A stretch of 23,911 bases of DNA from an uncultured Campylobacter sp. (GTDB lineage: Bacteria > Campylobacterota > Campylobacteria > Campylobacterales > Campylobacteraceae): assembly GCF_938045595.1 (NCBI RefSeq), contig NZ_CALIBB010000097.1, positions 1 to 23,911 of the forward strand, read 5' to 3'. The notes below the pieces were generated by a model, which made no database searches, had not been told where the DNA came from, and was given only the letters and a program-made list of their open reading frames with translations. Made by a program: the position numbers and the translations under genes. Below are positions 1 to 7,256 of this stretch, in pieces. The stretch's first letter is position 1; each line of letters opens with the position of its first letter.

Positions 1-282
1 ATTTTAAAAAACGCGTTCGCTAAAAGGCTAAAACTACTAGGACTTAAGAGTTAAGGAAGCAGGTTCGGCTCGGTGCGAAACAGAATTGTAATTATACAAA
101 AGCGATGCTTAAAGGGGGCTGAATACGCAAGAGAAATTTTAAAAAACGATTTGGAAAATTTTAAATTTTATAATGGAATTTTATGTTTAGCATACCTGAG
201 ACAAATTTCATCTCCAACCTCCGTAAAAATTTTATAAATTTCGCAGGCAGGCGCATCCAAAAACTTAAAATCGCATTATACC

Positions 283-302
283 GCGATATGTCGCAATATC
301 GC
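283..302. repeat. Inverted repeat (7-bp arms, 6-base spacer)
   Basis: GCGATAT at 283-289 is the exact reverse complement of ATATCGC at 296-302, separated by GTCGCA. It lies about 75 bases upstream of the -10 candidate for the DUF4149 gene, so it could be an operator or a small hairpin. The protein that would bind it is unknown. Confidence 0.4.
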
Positions 303-374
303 AACTGCCGACCGCACCCATTCGTCCAAAAACCCGCTTGCAAAACATTTAAGCGCACGATTATAAGATTTCGC

Positions 375-380
375 TATAAT
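375..380 (+). promoter_or_regulatory. Candidate sigma70 -10 box (TATAAT)
   Basis: A perfect TATAAT sits 41 bases upstream of the ATG at 422. Campylobacter sigma70 promoters depend mainly on the -10 box, so a perfect hexamer at this distance is a reasonable promoter for the two-gene unit. The ribosome binding site AAAGGA lies at 411-416, five bases before the start codon. Confidence 0.5.
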
Positions 381-421
381 CACGTCCGATTTAAAATTTA
401 TCAAAATTTAAAAGGATTTCT

Positions 422-946
422 ATGCGCGCAATTTTTTCTATCTATATCTTCATCATCGCAGCCCTTATCGGCATCGAGCTCTCGCTCGGCGCACTCGTCG
501 CGCCCGTGGTATTTTTCCCGCAGCAGATTATCGGAGATGGCGTGCTATCGCACTTTCAAAGCGGCAAGCTAATGAGCGAGATCTTCGTAAAATACGGCGG
601 CATCCTCATCGCAGTCTCGATCATCTGCCTCGTTTTTGAGATGATAAATTTCAACAACAACAAATCGCAATCCTTTCGCTTGCGCCTTTCGACCCTAATG
701 CTGACGCTCGTAAATATCATACTTGCCCTACTTTTCGTGCTTTACTTTACCGACTACGTCATAAGCGCGCAAAAGATCGGTGCAGAAGCGACGATGACGC
801 CGGAATTTGCCCAAATCCACGCGGCTAGCGAGTGGTGCATGAAACTCATCATCGTGTTTCAAACGGTGCTGTTTTTCGCAAAAATCCTTCCCGCTCTAGC
901 CGCGAAAAAGGCAGCGCCGGAGCAAAGCGCAGCCGATGCAGATTAA
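422..946 (+). CDS. DUF4149-type integral membrane protein
   Basis: This 174-residue protein is predicted to be an inner-membrane protein with four hydrophobic segments at about residues 4-30, 57-75, 91-112 and 139-160, followed by a short Ala/Glu-rich cytoplasmic tail. The pattern, including an N-terminal helix running into a GALVAPVVFF stretch and a conserved-looking HFQSGKLMSEIF loop, resembles the DUF4149 family, whose function is not established. The ATG at 422 is chosen because AAAGGA lies five bases upstream. The gene overlaps the following thioesterase gene by 11 bases, so the two are probably co-transcribed and translationally coupled. A longer frame starting at 183 overlaps it in another phase and is a shadow. 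Confidence 0.8.
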   Translation: MRAIFSIYIFIIAALIGIELSLGALVAPVVFFPQQIIGDGVLSHFQSGKLMSEIFVKYGGILIAVSIICLVFEMINFNNNKSQSFRLRLSTLMLTLVNIILALLFVLYFTDYVISAQKIGAEATMTPEFAQIHAASEWCMKLIIVFQTVLFFAKILPALAAKKAAPEQSAADAD

Positions 947-1331
947 AATTTACTACGAAGACACTGACGCACAGGGCATCGTGTATCACGCCAACTACAT
1001 AAAATTTTGCGAGCGAGCGCGCAGCGAGGCGCTTATGCAGGCAGGAGTGGACTTCGCGCGCGCAGACGCATACTTCGTAGTTAGCGAGCTTTGCGCTAAA
1101 TTCCTCCGCCCCGCGCGCCTCGGCGATACGCTTGAAATTCGCACGAGCCTAGCCGCGCTCAAAAACGCCAGCGCCCTTTTGCGGCAAGAAATTTACAAGA
1201 TCAAAGATATTAAAAACGCGGATTTCAGCGAGCTTTTATACGCACAGGACGTAAAGATCGCCTTCGTAAAAGACGGCAGACCGATCAAATTTAGCGCCGA
1301 AATTTTAGAATTTTTCAAATCTTTGAGATAA
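936..1331 (+). CDS. YbgC/FadM-type acyl-CoA thioesterase (hotdog fold)
   Basis: A 131-residue single-domain hotdog thioesterase, expected to hydrolyse acyl-CoA thioesters in the cytoplasm. The N-terminal family signature is clear: IYYEDTDAQGIVYHANY at residues 5-21, with the Asp (D11), Gly (G14) and His (H18) positions typical of the YbgC/4-hydroxybenzoyl-CoA thioesterase family. It is followed by the FCERARSEAL helix. Length fits the family (about 130-135). The start codon lies inside the end of the DUF4149 gene, with an 11-base overlap, so translation is probably coupled. The stop codon falls inside a 16-bp palindrome (1325-1340). Substrate is unknown; in some proteobacteria YbgC acts with the Tol-Pal system, but no tol genes are seen here. 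Confidence 0.9.
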   Translation: MQIKIYYEDTDAQGIVYHANYIKFCERARSEALMQAGVDFARADAYFVVSELCAKFLRPARLGDTLEIRTSLAALKNASALLRQEIYKIKDIKNADFSELLYAQDVKIAFVKDGRPIKFSAEILEFFKSLR

Positions 1332-1340
1332 ATTTATCTC
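1325..1340. terminator. 16-bp perfect palindrome over the thioesterase stop codon
   Basis: GAGATAAATTTATCTC is a perfect palindrome containing the TAA stop (1329-1331) and a central AAATTT. It could form a short AT-rich hairpin at the transcript end, but there is no following T-run, so terminator function is tentative. Confidence 0.3.
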
Positions 1341-1464
1341 GCGGGTTCAAATTTACCTAGTCGTGTGCGGCACAAACATAGCGCAGACCGATCTTCGGCA
1401 TAAAATCTAAGAATGCGCAAAGCTCTTGGGCAAAATAAAATTTGCAGGCAAGATAAAATTTTAC

Positions 1465-1505
1465 GACATAGAATTTCGCTCGGCGTTAAGGTTTAAATTT
1501 AACGC
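1465..1505. repeat. Two 15-base words shared with the 23.7-23.8 kb gap
   Basis: GACATAGAATTTCGC at 1465-1479 recurs exactly at 23730-23744, and GTTTAAATTTAACGC at 1491-1505 recurs exactly at 23826-23840, in the same order and orientation. The spacer is 11 bases here and 81 bases there. Each word alone could be chance, but the collinear pair suggests a dispersed intergenic repeat family. Confidence 0.4.
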
Positions 1506-1701
1506 TACGTCGCGACATAAACCCCTCACACACCCGAGATAGCTAGATAGAAAACAAAATTTGAAATATCGAAATTTTGCAATGGCGTTAAATTTTGCCC
1601 CGCTCCGCCGCTTTATGGAATTTCTCGCTTTTAAATTTAAACCCGCGCAGATCGAGTCTGTGTTTTTCCGCCAAATCCCGCTTGTCCGCGAAATTTAAGC
1701 C

Positions 1702-1772
1702 GATCAAACTCGCCCGCGATCTCATCCGCGTAGGCGCAATCCACAAACTAGGCGCACACGCATAAAGCTACG
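1702..1772 (-). pseudogene. Decayed fragment of a prmC (N5-glutamine methyltransferase) gene
   Basis: The 48 bases at 1702-1749 match 42 of 48 bases of the intact prmC gene at 2776-2823, in the same orientation, without gaps. Read on the minus strand it gives FVDCAYADEIAGEFD against FMHCAYADEIAGEFD in the intact protein. Most differences in the central part are synonymous, as expected if it diverged while still coding. Weaker similarity continues to about 1772, where an in-frame TAG replaces a Glu codon just before the Phe. On the other side the similarity breaks after FD with a small deletion before the NPPY motif. It is therefore a non-functional remnant, either of a local duplication or of incoming homologous DNA. 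The outer boundaries are approximate. Confidence 0.7.
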
Positions 1773-1815
1773 CGCAAAATCAAAACGGCGCGCAAAGAAA
1801 GCGCCAAAATGCGCT

Positions 1816-2481
1816 TCACAGCAGCCCTTTTATTCTTTGCAGATCCTCTTTGAAAAGCTCCGCCTTGCTCGGATTTTGCGCGATGAATGCGGGATCGAAG
1901 CTCGGCACGAAGCTGATACCGCCCTCGTTAAAGACCGAGCCGTGCAGCGCGTCCATGCCCGCCAGATCGCCGTTTCGCAGCACGATTTTACAGCAGAGCT
2001 CGCCCAGGCAGAGCACGACTTTGGGTTTTAAAATTTTGATCTCATCAGTCAGATACGGCGCGCATTTTAAAATTATTTCCGAGCTTACGCGCCTATTTTG
2101 CGGCACCGCGCACCTTATCAAAAAGCTAAAATAAATTTCTTCCGGGCCGCAAATTTGATCTAGCGACGCTGCCACCTCAGCCTCCAAGCCGCCGCTAACA
2201 CCCTCGTTAGCGCCCGGCGCAAGAGCTACGATCATAAGTTTTACGTTCGCGGGAGTTTTAGAATTTTTAAAATTTTTGATAGTTTTGAAATTTTTAAAAT
2301 TTTGCTCGCTAGAGCTCGTGCGCGTTTTGGCAAGTTCACAGAGATTGCACTCGGCGGTAGCGGATTTCAGCGCGTCCAGCGCCTTAAAAAATCGCTCGCC
2401 GCCGCTTAAAATTTCAGCATTTACGTAGCGGTAGCCGAACGCTTTGTAATAAAGCAGTCTGCGTAGTTGCGAGCTTTGCAC
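1816..2481 (-). CDS. Uracil-DNA glycosylase superfamily protein (family 4-like, Fe-S)
   Basis: A 221-residue protein resembling iron-sulfur family 4 uracil-DNA glycosylases, which excise uracil from DNA. All four cluster cysteines are placed as expected: C45 and C48 (CNLC), C124 (RCAVPQNR) and C140 (KCAPYL). The family's GEAPG loop appears as ALAPGANE (about 87-93), and the C-terminal motif region as PSFDPAF (193-199), where Asp replaces the His usual in the HPA motif. An extra Phe/Lys/Asn-rich loop at about 60-76 is encoded by AAATTT words. The start is GTG, seven bases after the prmC stop, so it is the last gene of the minus-strand operon. Substitutions at both catalytic motifs mean classic uracil excision is not certain. 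Confidence 0.75.
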   Translation of the reverse strand: MQSSQLRRLLYYKAFGYRYVNAEILSGGERFFKALDALKSATAECNLCELAKTRTSSSEQNFKNFKTIKNFKNSKTPANVKLMIVALAPGANEGVSGGLEAEVAASLDQICGPEEIYFSFLIRCAVPQNRRVSSEIILKCAPYLTDEIKILKPKVVLCLGELCCKIVLRNGDLAGMDALHGSVFNEGGISFVPSFDPAFIAQNPSKAELFKEDLQRIKGLL

Positions 2482-2488
2482 GGCGCGC

Positions 2489-3289
2489 CTACGATCTGTT
2501 TAAATTTCGCGCGACGAATCCGCGATCAAACTGCGCCAAATCTTTGTAAAATTCCGCCCTAAAGCCCTGCTCGCGCAAAAACACCGACAAGCTCTGTTTT
2601 TGATCGTAGCCCATCTCGCAGGCTAGAAATTTTGCGCGCCGTGCGGCGATCAGCACGATGCGTTTTAAAATTTCATCTCCCCGCTCGCCGCCAAACAGCG
2701 CCTGTTTCGGCTCCTGCAGCACGCGCGCGTCCAATGCGTAGGAGTTTGCGATGTATGGGGGATTTGAGACGATGAGATCAAACTCACCCGCGATCTCATC
2801 TGCGTAGGCGCAGTGCATGAACTCGACGTCCGCGCCTAAGCTCGCGGCATTTGCGCGCGCCACCTCAAGCGCATCCGCGCTGATGTCGCTAGCCGCGATG
2901 CGACAAGAAGGAAGGAGTTTTTTTAAACATACAGCGATTATTCCGCTGCCCGTGCCGATCTCGCAAATGCGCGGCTCGCCCAAGCTTTGCGCCAAAGCAA
3001 GCGCTTTTTTTACCAAAATTTCGGTCTCGTAGCGCGGTATCAGCACTCGCTCGTCGACGTAAAATTTAAAGCCCATAAACTCGCAGCTTTGCGTGATGTA
3101 TTCAAGCGGGCGGCCGTCTTTAAATTCAACGATCTTAGCGCGAAACTCCGCTTCGTGCGCGAGCTCCTCCGAGCATCTTAGCACGAGCTGCTCATCGCTA
3201 AGTCGCTCGCAAAGCTTTAAAATTTCGCGCGCGACGTATTTTGAGCCGCACTGCTGCAAGCCCCATCTTAACGCCTCAGCGATCCTCAT
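2489..3289 (-). CDS. prmC: Peptide chain release factor N5-glutamine methyltransferase
   Basis: PrmC (HemK) uses S-adenosylmethionine to methylate the Gln of the GGQ motif in release factors RF1 and RF2, which improves translation termination. The sequence shows an N-terminal helical domain that recognises the release factor, a SAM-binding loop EIGTGSGIIAV at about 110-120, and the diagnostic catalytic motif SNPPYIA at about 175-181. The length, about 266 residues, is normal. The frame can be opened at a TTG at 3292, but the ATG at 3289 is the more likely start. It overlaps the 3' end of the M48 protease gene by about 14 bases, and the UDG-like gene begins seven bases after its stop. A decayed partial copy lies about 1 kb downstream. 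Confidence 0.93.
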   Translation of the reverse strand: MRIAEALRWGLQQCGSKYVAREILKLCERLSDEQLVLRCSEELAHEAEFRAKIVEFKDGRPLEYITQSCEFMGFKFYVDERVLIPRYETEILVKKALALAQSLGEPRICEIGTGSGIIAVCLKKLLPSCRIAASDISADALEVARANAASLGADVEFMHCAYADEIAGEFDLIVSNPPYIANSYALDARVLQEPKQALFGGERGDEILKRIVLIAARRAKFLACEMGYDQKQSLSVFLREQGFRAEFYKDLAQFDRGFVARNLNRS

Positions 3290-4484
3290 CAAGCTCTCTT
3301 ATGCGCTCATATAGGCTCGGGTGCGAATGATACACCGCGGCGTAAATTTTATGAGCGAGCGGAAACGCCTTGTTTTCGCTGCCCAGCTTCTTTAGCGCGC
3401 CGATCATGCTCTCTTTATCCTGCACGCTCGCGCCATGTCGGTCTGCACTAAATTCGTGCATGCGGCTAAACTTGGAGATCACCGGCTCAAAAAACGCATG
3501 CAAAATCGGCGCAAACAAAACCATAAAAACCAGCGTCGCGCCGCCGCCCTCGCTAAGCCCCAGCGCGCCGAATACGCCTGCGGGGAGGTTTCCGAATACT
3601 GCGAACGTCGCGCCCAAAAGCACGAAGCTAAGCGCTAAATTTTTCAAAACATCGCCGTGTTTGAAATGCCCGAGCTCGTGCCCTAAAACGGCTAAAATTT
3701 CATCCTCGCTAAGCTTTTCGATGAGCGTGTCGAAAAGCACGACCTTTTTCGTCGCGCCGAAGCCGCCGAAATAGGCGTTTAGGCGCTTGTCGCGCTTGCT
3801 TGCGTCGATCGTAAAAACGCCGCTACTTTTAAAGCCGCAGCGCTGCAAAAGCCCCTCTATGCGCTCTTTTAGCTCGCCGTGCTCTAGCGGCTGCATCTTA
3901 TTAAACAGCGGCGCGATAACGGTCGGATAGATCAGATTTATCAGTAAAACTACGCCGAAGCTTAGCAGAAAGCCCCAGACCCACCAGTGCGCGCCCAAGC
4001 TATTTACGCAAAAAACGAGCACAGAGGCTACCGCAAAGCCGAAAATTAGCGTGAGCGCGAGCGATTTTAGCGCGTCTTTTACGAAAACGGCGGGCGTTAT
4101 CGTGGAAAAGCCTAGGCGCCTGTCTTTGACGAAGGTTTTGTAGATCTCAAGCGGAAGCGATATCGCGCCGCCGATGATTAAAAACGCCGTTACAAAGCAG
4201 CTCTGCGCAAAAATCCCGTCGCCCGCTAGATCATATATCGCGCGCTGTAACGCGCCAGCGCCCGCAAGTATCCAAATAAGCGCCACCGCAAAAGAAAAGC
4301 AGTGCGAAAATATATTAAATTTTAAATTTACCGCGCCGACCTCGCCCGCCTTGCGATAATCCTCCTCGCTAAGCACCACCGCAGGCTCTTTTAGCTTGGC
4401 GCGGATGAAGCTTAGCTCGAGCAGATCGAGCGAAATTTTATAAATCGTGTAAAGCGCGTATAAAAAGATCAAAAACCAAACCAT
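3276..4484 (-). CDS. M48 family membrane zinc metalloprotease (Ste24-like)
   Basis: A 402-residue integral membrane protease of the M48A (CAAX protease/Ste24) type. The zinc site is intact: HELGH at residues 269-273 with the downstream Glu in EFSADRHG (about 344). Several hydrophobic segments fit a multi-spanning fold: about 1-17, 62-80, 95-112, 140-162, 168-192, 284-300 and 316-332. Bacteria lack prenylated CAAX proteins, so members are thought to act in membrane protein quality control; that is family knowledge, not shown here. It is the second gene of the minus-strand operon, beginning five bases after the stop of the ABC-F gene and overlapping prmC at its own 3' end. The ATG start has only a weak AGG upstream, consistent with coupling. 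Confidence 0.9.
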   Translation of the reverse strand: MVWFLIFLYALYTIYKISLDLLELSFIRAKLKEPAVVLSEEDYRKAGEVGAVNLKFNIFSHCFSFAVALIWILAGAGALQRAIYDLAGDGIFAQSCFVTAFLIIGGAISLPLEIYKTFVKDRRLGFSTITPAVFVKDALKSLALTLIFGFAVASVLVFCVNSLGAHWWVWGFLLSFGVVLLINLIYPTVIAPLFNKMQPLEHGELKERIEGLLQRCGFKSSGVFTIDASKRDKRLNAYFGGFGATKKVVLFDTLIEKLSEDEILAVLGHELGHFKHGDVLKNLALSFVLLGATFAVFGNLPAGVFGALGLSEGGGATLVFMVLFAPILHAFFEPVISKFSRMHEFSADRHGASVQDKESMIGALKKLGSENKAFPLAHKIYAAVYHSHPSLYERIRELDEDR

Positions 4485-4489
4485 CGCGC

Positions 4490-6442
4490 CTACTTTAGGC
4501 TCTCGGCGAGCGAAAGCACTTCGTAATATTCATTTTCCATACTGTTTAACGTTCCTCTTTTTTCTTCAAGTTCTTCAAAAAGCCCCTGCATACCGAGCTT
4601 TTGATAAATTTCAGGCGTCGAGAGCGCGTGATTTAGCTCCTTTATACGCGCCTCGATAGCCTCGATCTTAGCGGGGTACTCTTCTAAAATTTTATTCTGT
4701 TTGTAGCTAAGCTTCGCGGTGCTCGTCTTCTCCTTTTTGTTTTCGCGGCCGCTCTCCTCTGCGCTCGCGCCCGCGCCAGCGTCGGCCTCGATCTGATCGA
4801 TCTCCGCCATCTCGTCTTCAAACTCCAGATACTGCGAATAGGGCATTTGAATTTGATCGATCGTGCCATTTTTTTCAAAAACCCAAAGCTTATTTGTAAT
4901 CTTATCGATGAAATAGCGATCGTGGCTTACGATGATTACCGCACCTTCGAAGCTTAGCAGATAATCCTCCAAAATATTGATCGTCGCGATATCAAGATCG
5001 TTCGTCGGCTCGTCCAAAATCAAGCAATCGTACTGCTCGGTAAAGAGCTTGGCAAGCGCCAGACGGTTCTTTTCGCCGCCGCTAAGCACGCCCACGGGCT
5101 TATCTAAAAACTCCTTCGGAAACAAGAAATTTTTCAAATACCCATAGACGTGCATGTAGCTGCCGCGGACGCTTATGTGATCGCCGCCGTTGGGACAGAA
5201 AATTTCGATTATGCTTTTATCGTCCGTGATACCGCTGCGGGTCTGATCGAAGTAGCCGATCCTGATCTCGCCGCGTTTGATCTCGCCCGCATCGATCTTG
5301 CTGCGACCGAGTAGAATTTTAAGCAGAGTGCTTTTACCTGCGCCGTTAGCGCCTACGATACCGATGCGCTCGCCCTGCAAAACCCGCGCCGAAAAGCCCT
5401 TGAAAAGCACCTTGCCGTTTAAAATTTTACCGATATTCGTGCATTCAAAAAGCATCTTTTTGCGATTGTCGCCGCCCGTGCCGTTAAAGCTCCTGCTCGC
5501 GCGCTCCAGCTCGAGCCGCACGCGGCGGATCGCGCCCGGGTTTTTCTTCGCATCCTGCCTCATCTGCATGATACGCGCCTTGCGCCCTTCGTTGCGCTTT
5601 AGGCGCGCCTTTACGCCGCGGTGCAGCCACTCCTCCTCGGCGCGCAGCTGTTTAAGCAGCGTCTCGTGGGACTTTTCGAGCGAAGCAAGCATCTCCTGTT
5701 TGCGCCTCAGATAGTTCTCGTATCCGCCGTCGAAATTTGAAATTTTACCCTCTTCGAGCTCGATACTGCACGTCGCCAAGCGGTCGATGAAGTAGCGATC
5801 GTGGCTGATAAAAACGATCGTCTGCTTCGAGCTAAGCAGCATATCCTCTAGAAATTTCACCATATAGACGTCGAGGTGGTTCGTGGGCTCGTCCAGCAGC
5901 AGCACGTCGGGCTTTTTAAGCACCAGCGCGCCCAGCGCCACGCGACGAATTTCGCCGCCGCTAAGCGTGCAGACGGAGCGGTTTTCGTAAATTTTAAGCC
6001 CGAAATTTTGCAGCACCTGCTCGATCTTATTATCGATCTGCCAGCCGTCCTTGGCCTCGATAAATTTAATCAGCTCGTCTTGGCGCGCCAAAAGCTCTCT
6101 GTTTTCGGGCTGCGCGGCGATCTTACTCGAGATCGCGTCGTATTCGCTAAGGGCGGCGTAAATTTCAGCTAGCTCCCGTCGCAGCGCGTCTTTGACCGAG
6201 AGATTTTCGTCAAATTTAGGCGTTTGAGCGAGCATCTGGATGTTTAGCCCGTTTTGAGTGATCACGCGTCCCTCGTCAATCTCGCACAGACCTGCAATTA
6301 TCTTCATCAGCGTGGACTTGCCGCCGCCGTTTTTGCCGATCACGGCGACGCGCTCGTTAGCGTCCAGTGCGAAATTTACGCCGTCCAAAACGACGTGAGA
6401 GCCGAATTTTTTCGTAACATCGATAAGCTCGATCAAAGCCAA
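4490..6442 (-). CDS. ABC-F family ATPase (Uup-like)
   Basis: A 650-residue soluble protein with two fused ABC ATPase domains and no membrane segments, the hallmark of ABC-F proteins that act on ribosomes or DNA rather than in transport. The first domain has Walker A GKNGGGKST (36-44), signature LSGGE (160-164) and Walker B LLLDEPTNHLD (181-191). The second has GANGAGKST (364-372), LSGGEKNRLAL (453-463) and LILDEPTNDLD (474-484). Between them lies the EEWLHRGVKARLKRNEGR linker typical of Uup. The C-terminal 80 residues are charged and probably coiled coil. The start codon is TTG with AGAGGAA about seven bases upstream. It is the first gene of the four-gene minus operon and divergent from the hydrolase at 6522. 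Confidence 0.9.
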   Translation of the reverse strand: MALIELIDVTKKFGSHVVLDGVNFALDANERVAVIGKNGGGKSTLMKIIAGLCEIDEGRVITQNGLNIQMLAQTPKFDENLSVKDALRRELAEIYAALSEYDAISSKIAAQPENRELLARQDELIKFIEAKDGWQIDNKIEQVLQNFGLKIYENRSVCTLSGGEIRRVALGALVLKKPDVLLLDEPTNHLDVYMVKFLEDMLLSSKQTIVFISHDRYFIDRLATCSIELEEGKISNFDGGYENYLRRKQEMLASLEKSHETLLKQLRAEEEWLHRGVKARLKRNEGRKARIMQMRQDAKKNPGAIRRVRLELERASRSFNGTGGDNRKKMLFECTNIGKILNGKVLFKGFSARVLQGERIGIVGANGAGKSTLLKILLGRSKIDAGEIKRGEIRIGYFDQTRSGITDDKSIIEIFCPNGGDHISVRGSYMHVYGYLKNFLFPKEFLDKPVGVLSGGEKNRLALAKLFTEQYDCLILDEPTNDLDIATINILEDYLLSFEGAVIIVSHDRYFIDKITNKLWVFEKNGTIDQIQMPYSQYLEFEDEMAEIDQIEADAGAGASAEESGRENKKEKTSTAKLSYKQNKILEEYPAKIEAIEARIKELNHALSTPEIYQKLGMQGLFEELEEKRGTLNSMENEYYEVLSLAESLK

Positions 6443-6509
6443 TTTTAAGTTCCTCTAGTGTTAAATTCGGTGATTTTACACAAAATTCTATTAAATTTTA
6501 ATAACTTTT

Positions 6510-6514
6510 AAAGG
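6510..6514 (+). promoter_or_regulatory. Ribosome binding site for the hydrolase
   Basis: AAAGG lies seven bases before the ATG at 6522 and fixes that start. The roughly 80-base divergent gap (6443-6521) is AT-rich and must hold promoters for both the ABC-F operon and the hydrolase, but I could not pick a convincing -10 for either. Confidence 0.5.
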
Positions 6515-6521
6515 TTCAGCG

Positions 6522-7256
6522 ATGCAAAGTTTGGAATTTGACGACCTGTGCGTAGAAATTTTCGCCCCGCACGCGCCGTCTTTTGCGGCTGCGCCCTCCT
6601 TTACAAAAGAAGCCGCGTCCGCACCGATCATCTACCTGCACGCCTTGGAGTTTGGCGCGACCGGCATGGGCGAAATTTACGAACTCGTCTCGCGACAAAG
6701 CGGCGCGGATTTCGTGCTTGCGGCGATCTATCTAAACGAGGCGCAGTGGGGCGATAAGCTTAGCCCGTGGGCGGCAAAATCACCGTTTAAGGGGGTGCGT
6801 GATTTCGCAGGCGGCGGCGCGGCGCACTTGAAAAATTTTACGGACGAGCTGATCCCGCGTATCGAGCGGCACGTATTCGGCGCTGGCAAACCTGCGTGGC
6901 GAGCGTGCGCGGGATACTCGCTGGCTGGGCTTTTTAGCGCGTATGCGGCGTTTGCGAGCGATAAATTTCAAAAGATCGCCTGCGTCTCAGCGTCGTTTTG
7001 GTTCGGCGGATTTGACGCCTTCGTCGCCGCACACTCGCCGCAAAGGGGGCTGGCGCACGTCTACGCGTCCTTGGGCGAGGCCGAGATGAACCCGAAAAAT
7101 CCGCGCGGAGCACTCTGCGGCGAGACGGCGCGAAATTTCATCGCAAAATGCCGCGGCGCGGGCGCAAAAGCGGAGTTTGAGCAAAATCCGGGCGGGCACA
7201 TGCAAGATGAGATCGCAAGAATTTCAAAGGCGCTTTTGAAGCTGGTAAACTCCTAA
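6522..7256 (+). CDS. Alpha/beta-hydrolase fold esterase-like protein
   Basis: A 244-residue cytoplasmic protein (no signal peptide) resembling the esterase D/IroE-Fes type of alpha/beta-hydrolase. The nucleophile elbow GYSLAG places Ser133, the fold's first strand is seen in APIIYLHALE (34-43), a candidate acid lies in YASLGEAEMN (181-190), and the catalytic His is probably H226 in NPGGHMQDE. Relatives hydrolyse esters such as siderophore lactones, but no siderophore genes are nearby, so the substrate is unknown. It appears to be a single-gene unit: divergent from the ABC-F operon and followed by a long gap. It is GC-rich with many GCG/GCC codons, like most genes here. Confidence 0.75.
   Translation: MQSLEFDDLCVEIFAPHAPSFAAAPSFTKEAASAPIIYLHALEFGATGMGEIYELVSRQSGADFVLAAIYLNEAQWGDKLSPWAAKSPFKGVRDFAGGGAAHLKNFTDELIPRIERHVFGAGKPAWRACAGYSLAGLFSAYAAFASDKFQKIACVSASFWFGGFDAFVAAHSPQRGLAHVYASLGEAEMNPKNPRGALCGETARNFIAKCRGAGAKAEFEQNPGGHMQDEIARISKALLKLVNS

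Larger units (their letters stand above)
1..421. other. Intergenic region, no gene supported
   Basis: About 420 bases without a credible gene. Open frames exist on both strands (161-358 minus, 183-572 plus), but their translations are basic and low-complexity, have no recognisable motif, and the plus frame runs out of phase into the membrane-protein gene that starts at 422. The stretch is rich in AAATTT words. It holds a perfect 7-bp inverted repeat at 283-302 and a promoter-like TATAAT at 375-380. I saw no tRNA cloverleaf elements. Confidence 0.6.
1332..1815. other. Intergenic region between convergent genes, with a gene remnant
   Basis: About 480 bases between the stop of the thioesterase and the stop of the UDG-like gene. 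No intact gene was seen. It carries many AAATTT words, a prmC remnant around 1702-1772, and two 15-base words (1465-1479 and 1491-1505) that recur in the same order near the right end of the window. Confidence 0.65.

Noticed and set aside
183..572. 129-residue open frame overlapping the DUF4149 gene
   Set aside because: Runs out of frame through a clear membrane-protein gene with a good ribosome binding site; the part before 422 has no recognisable features.
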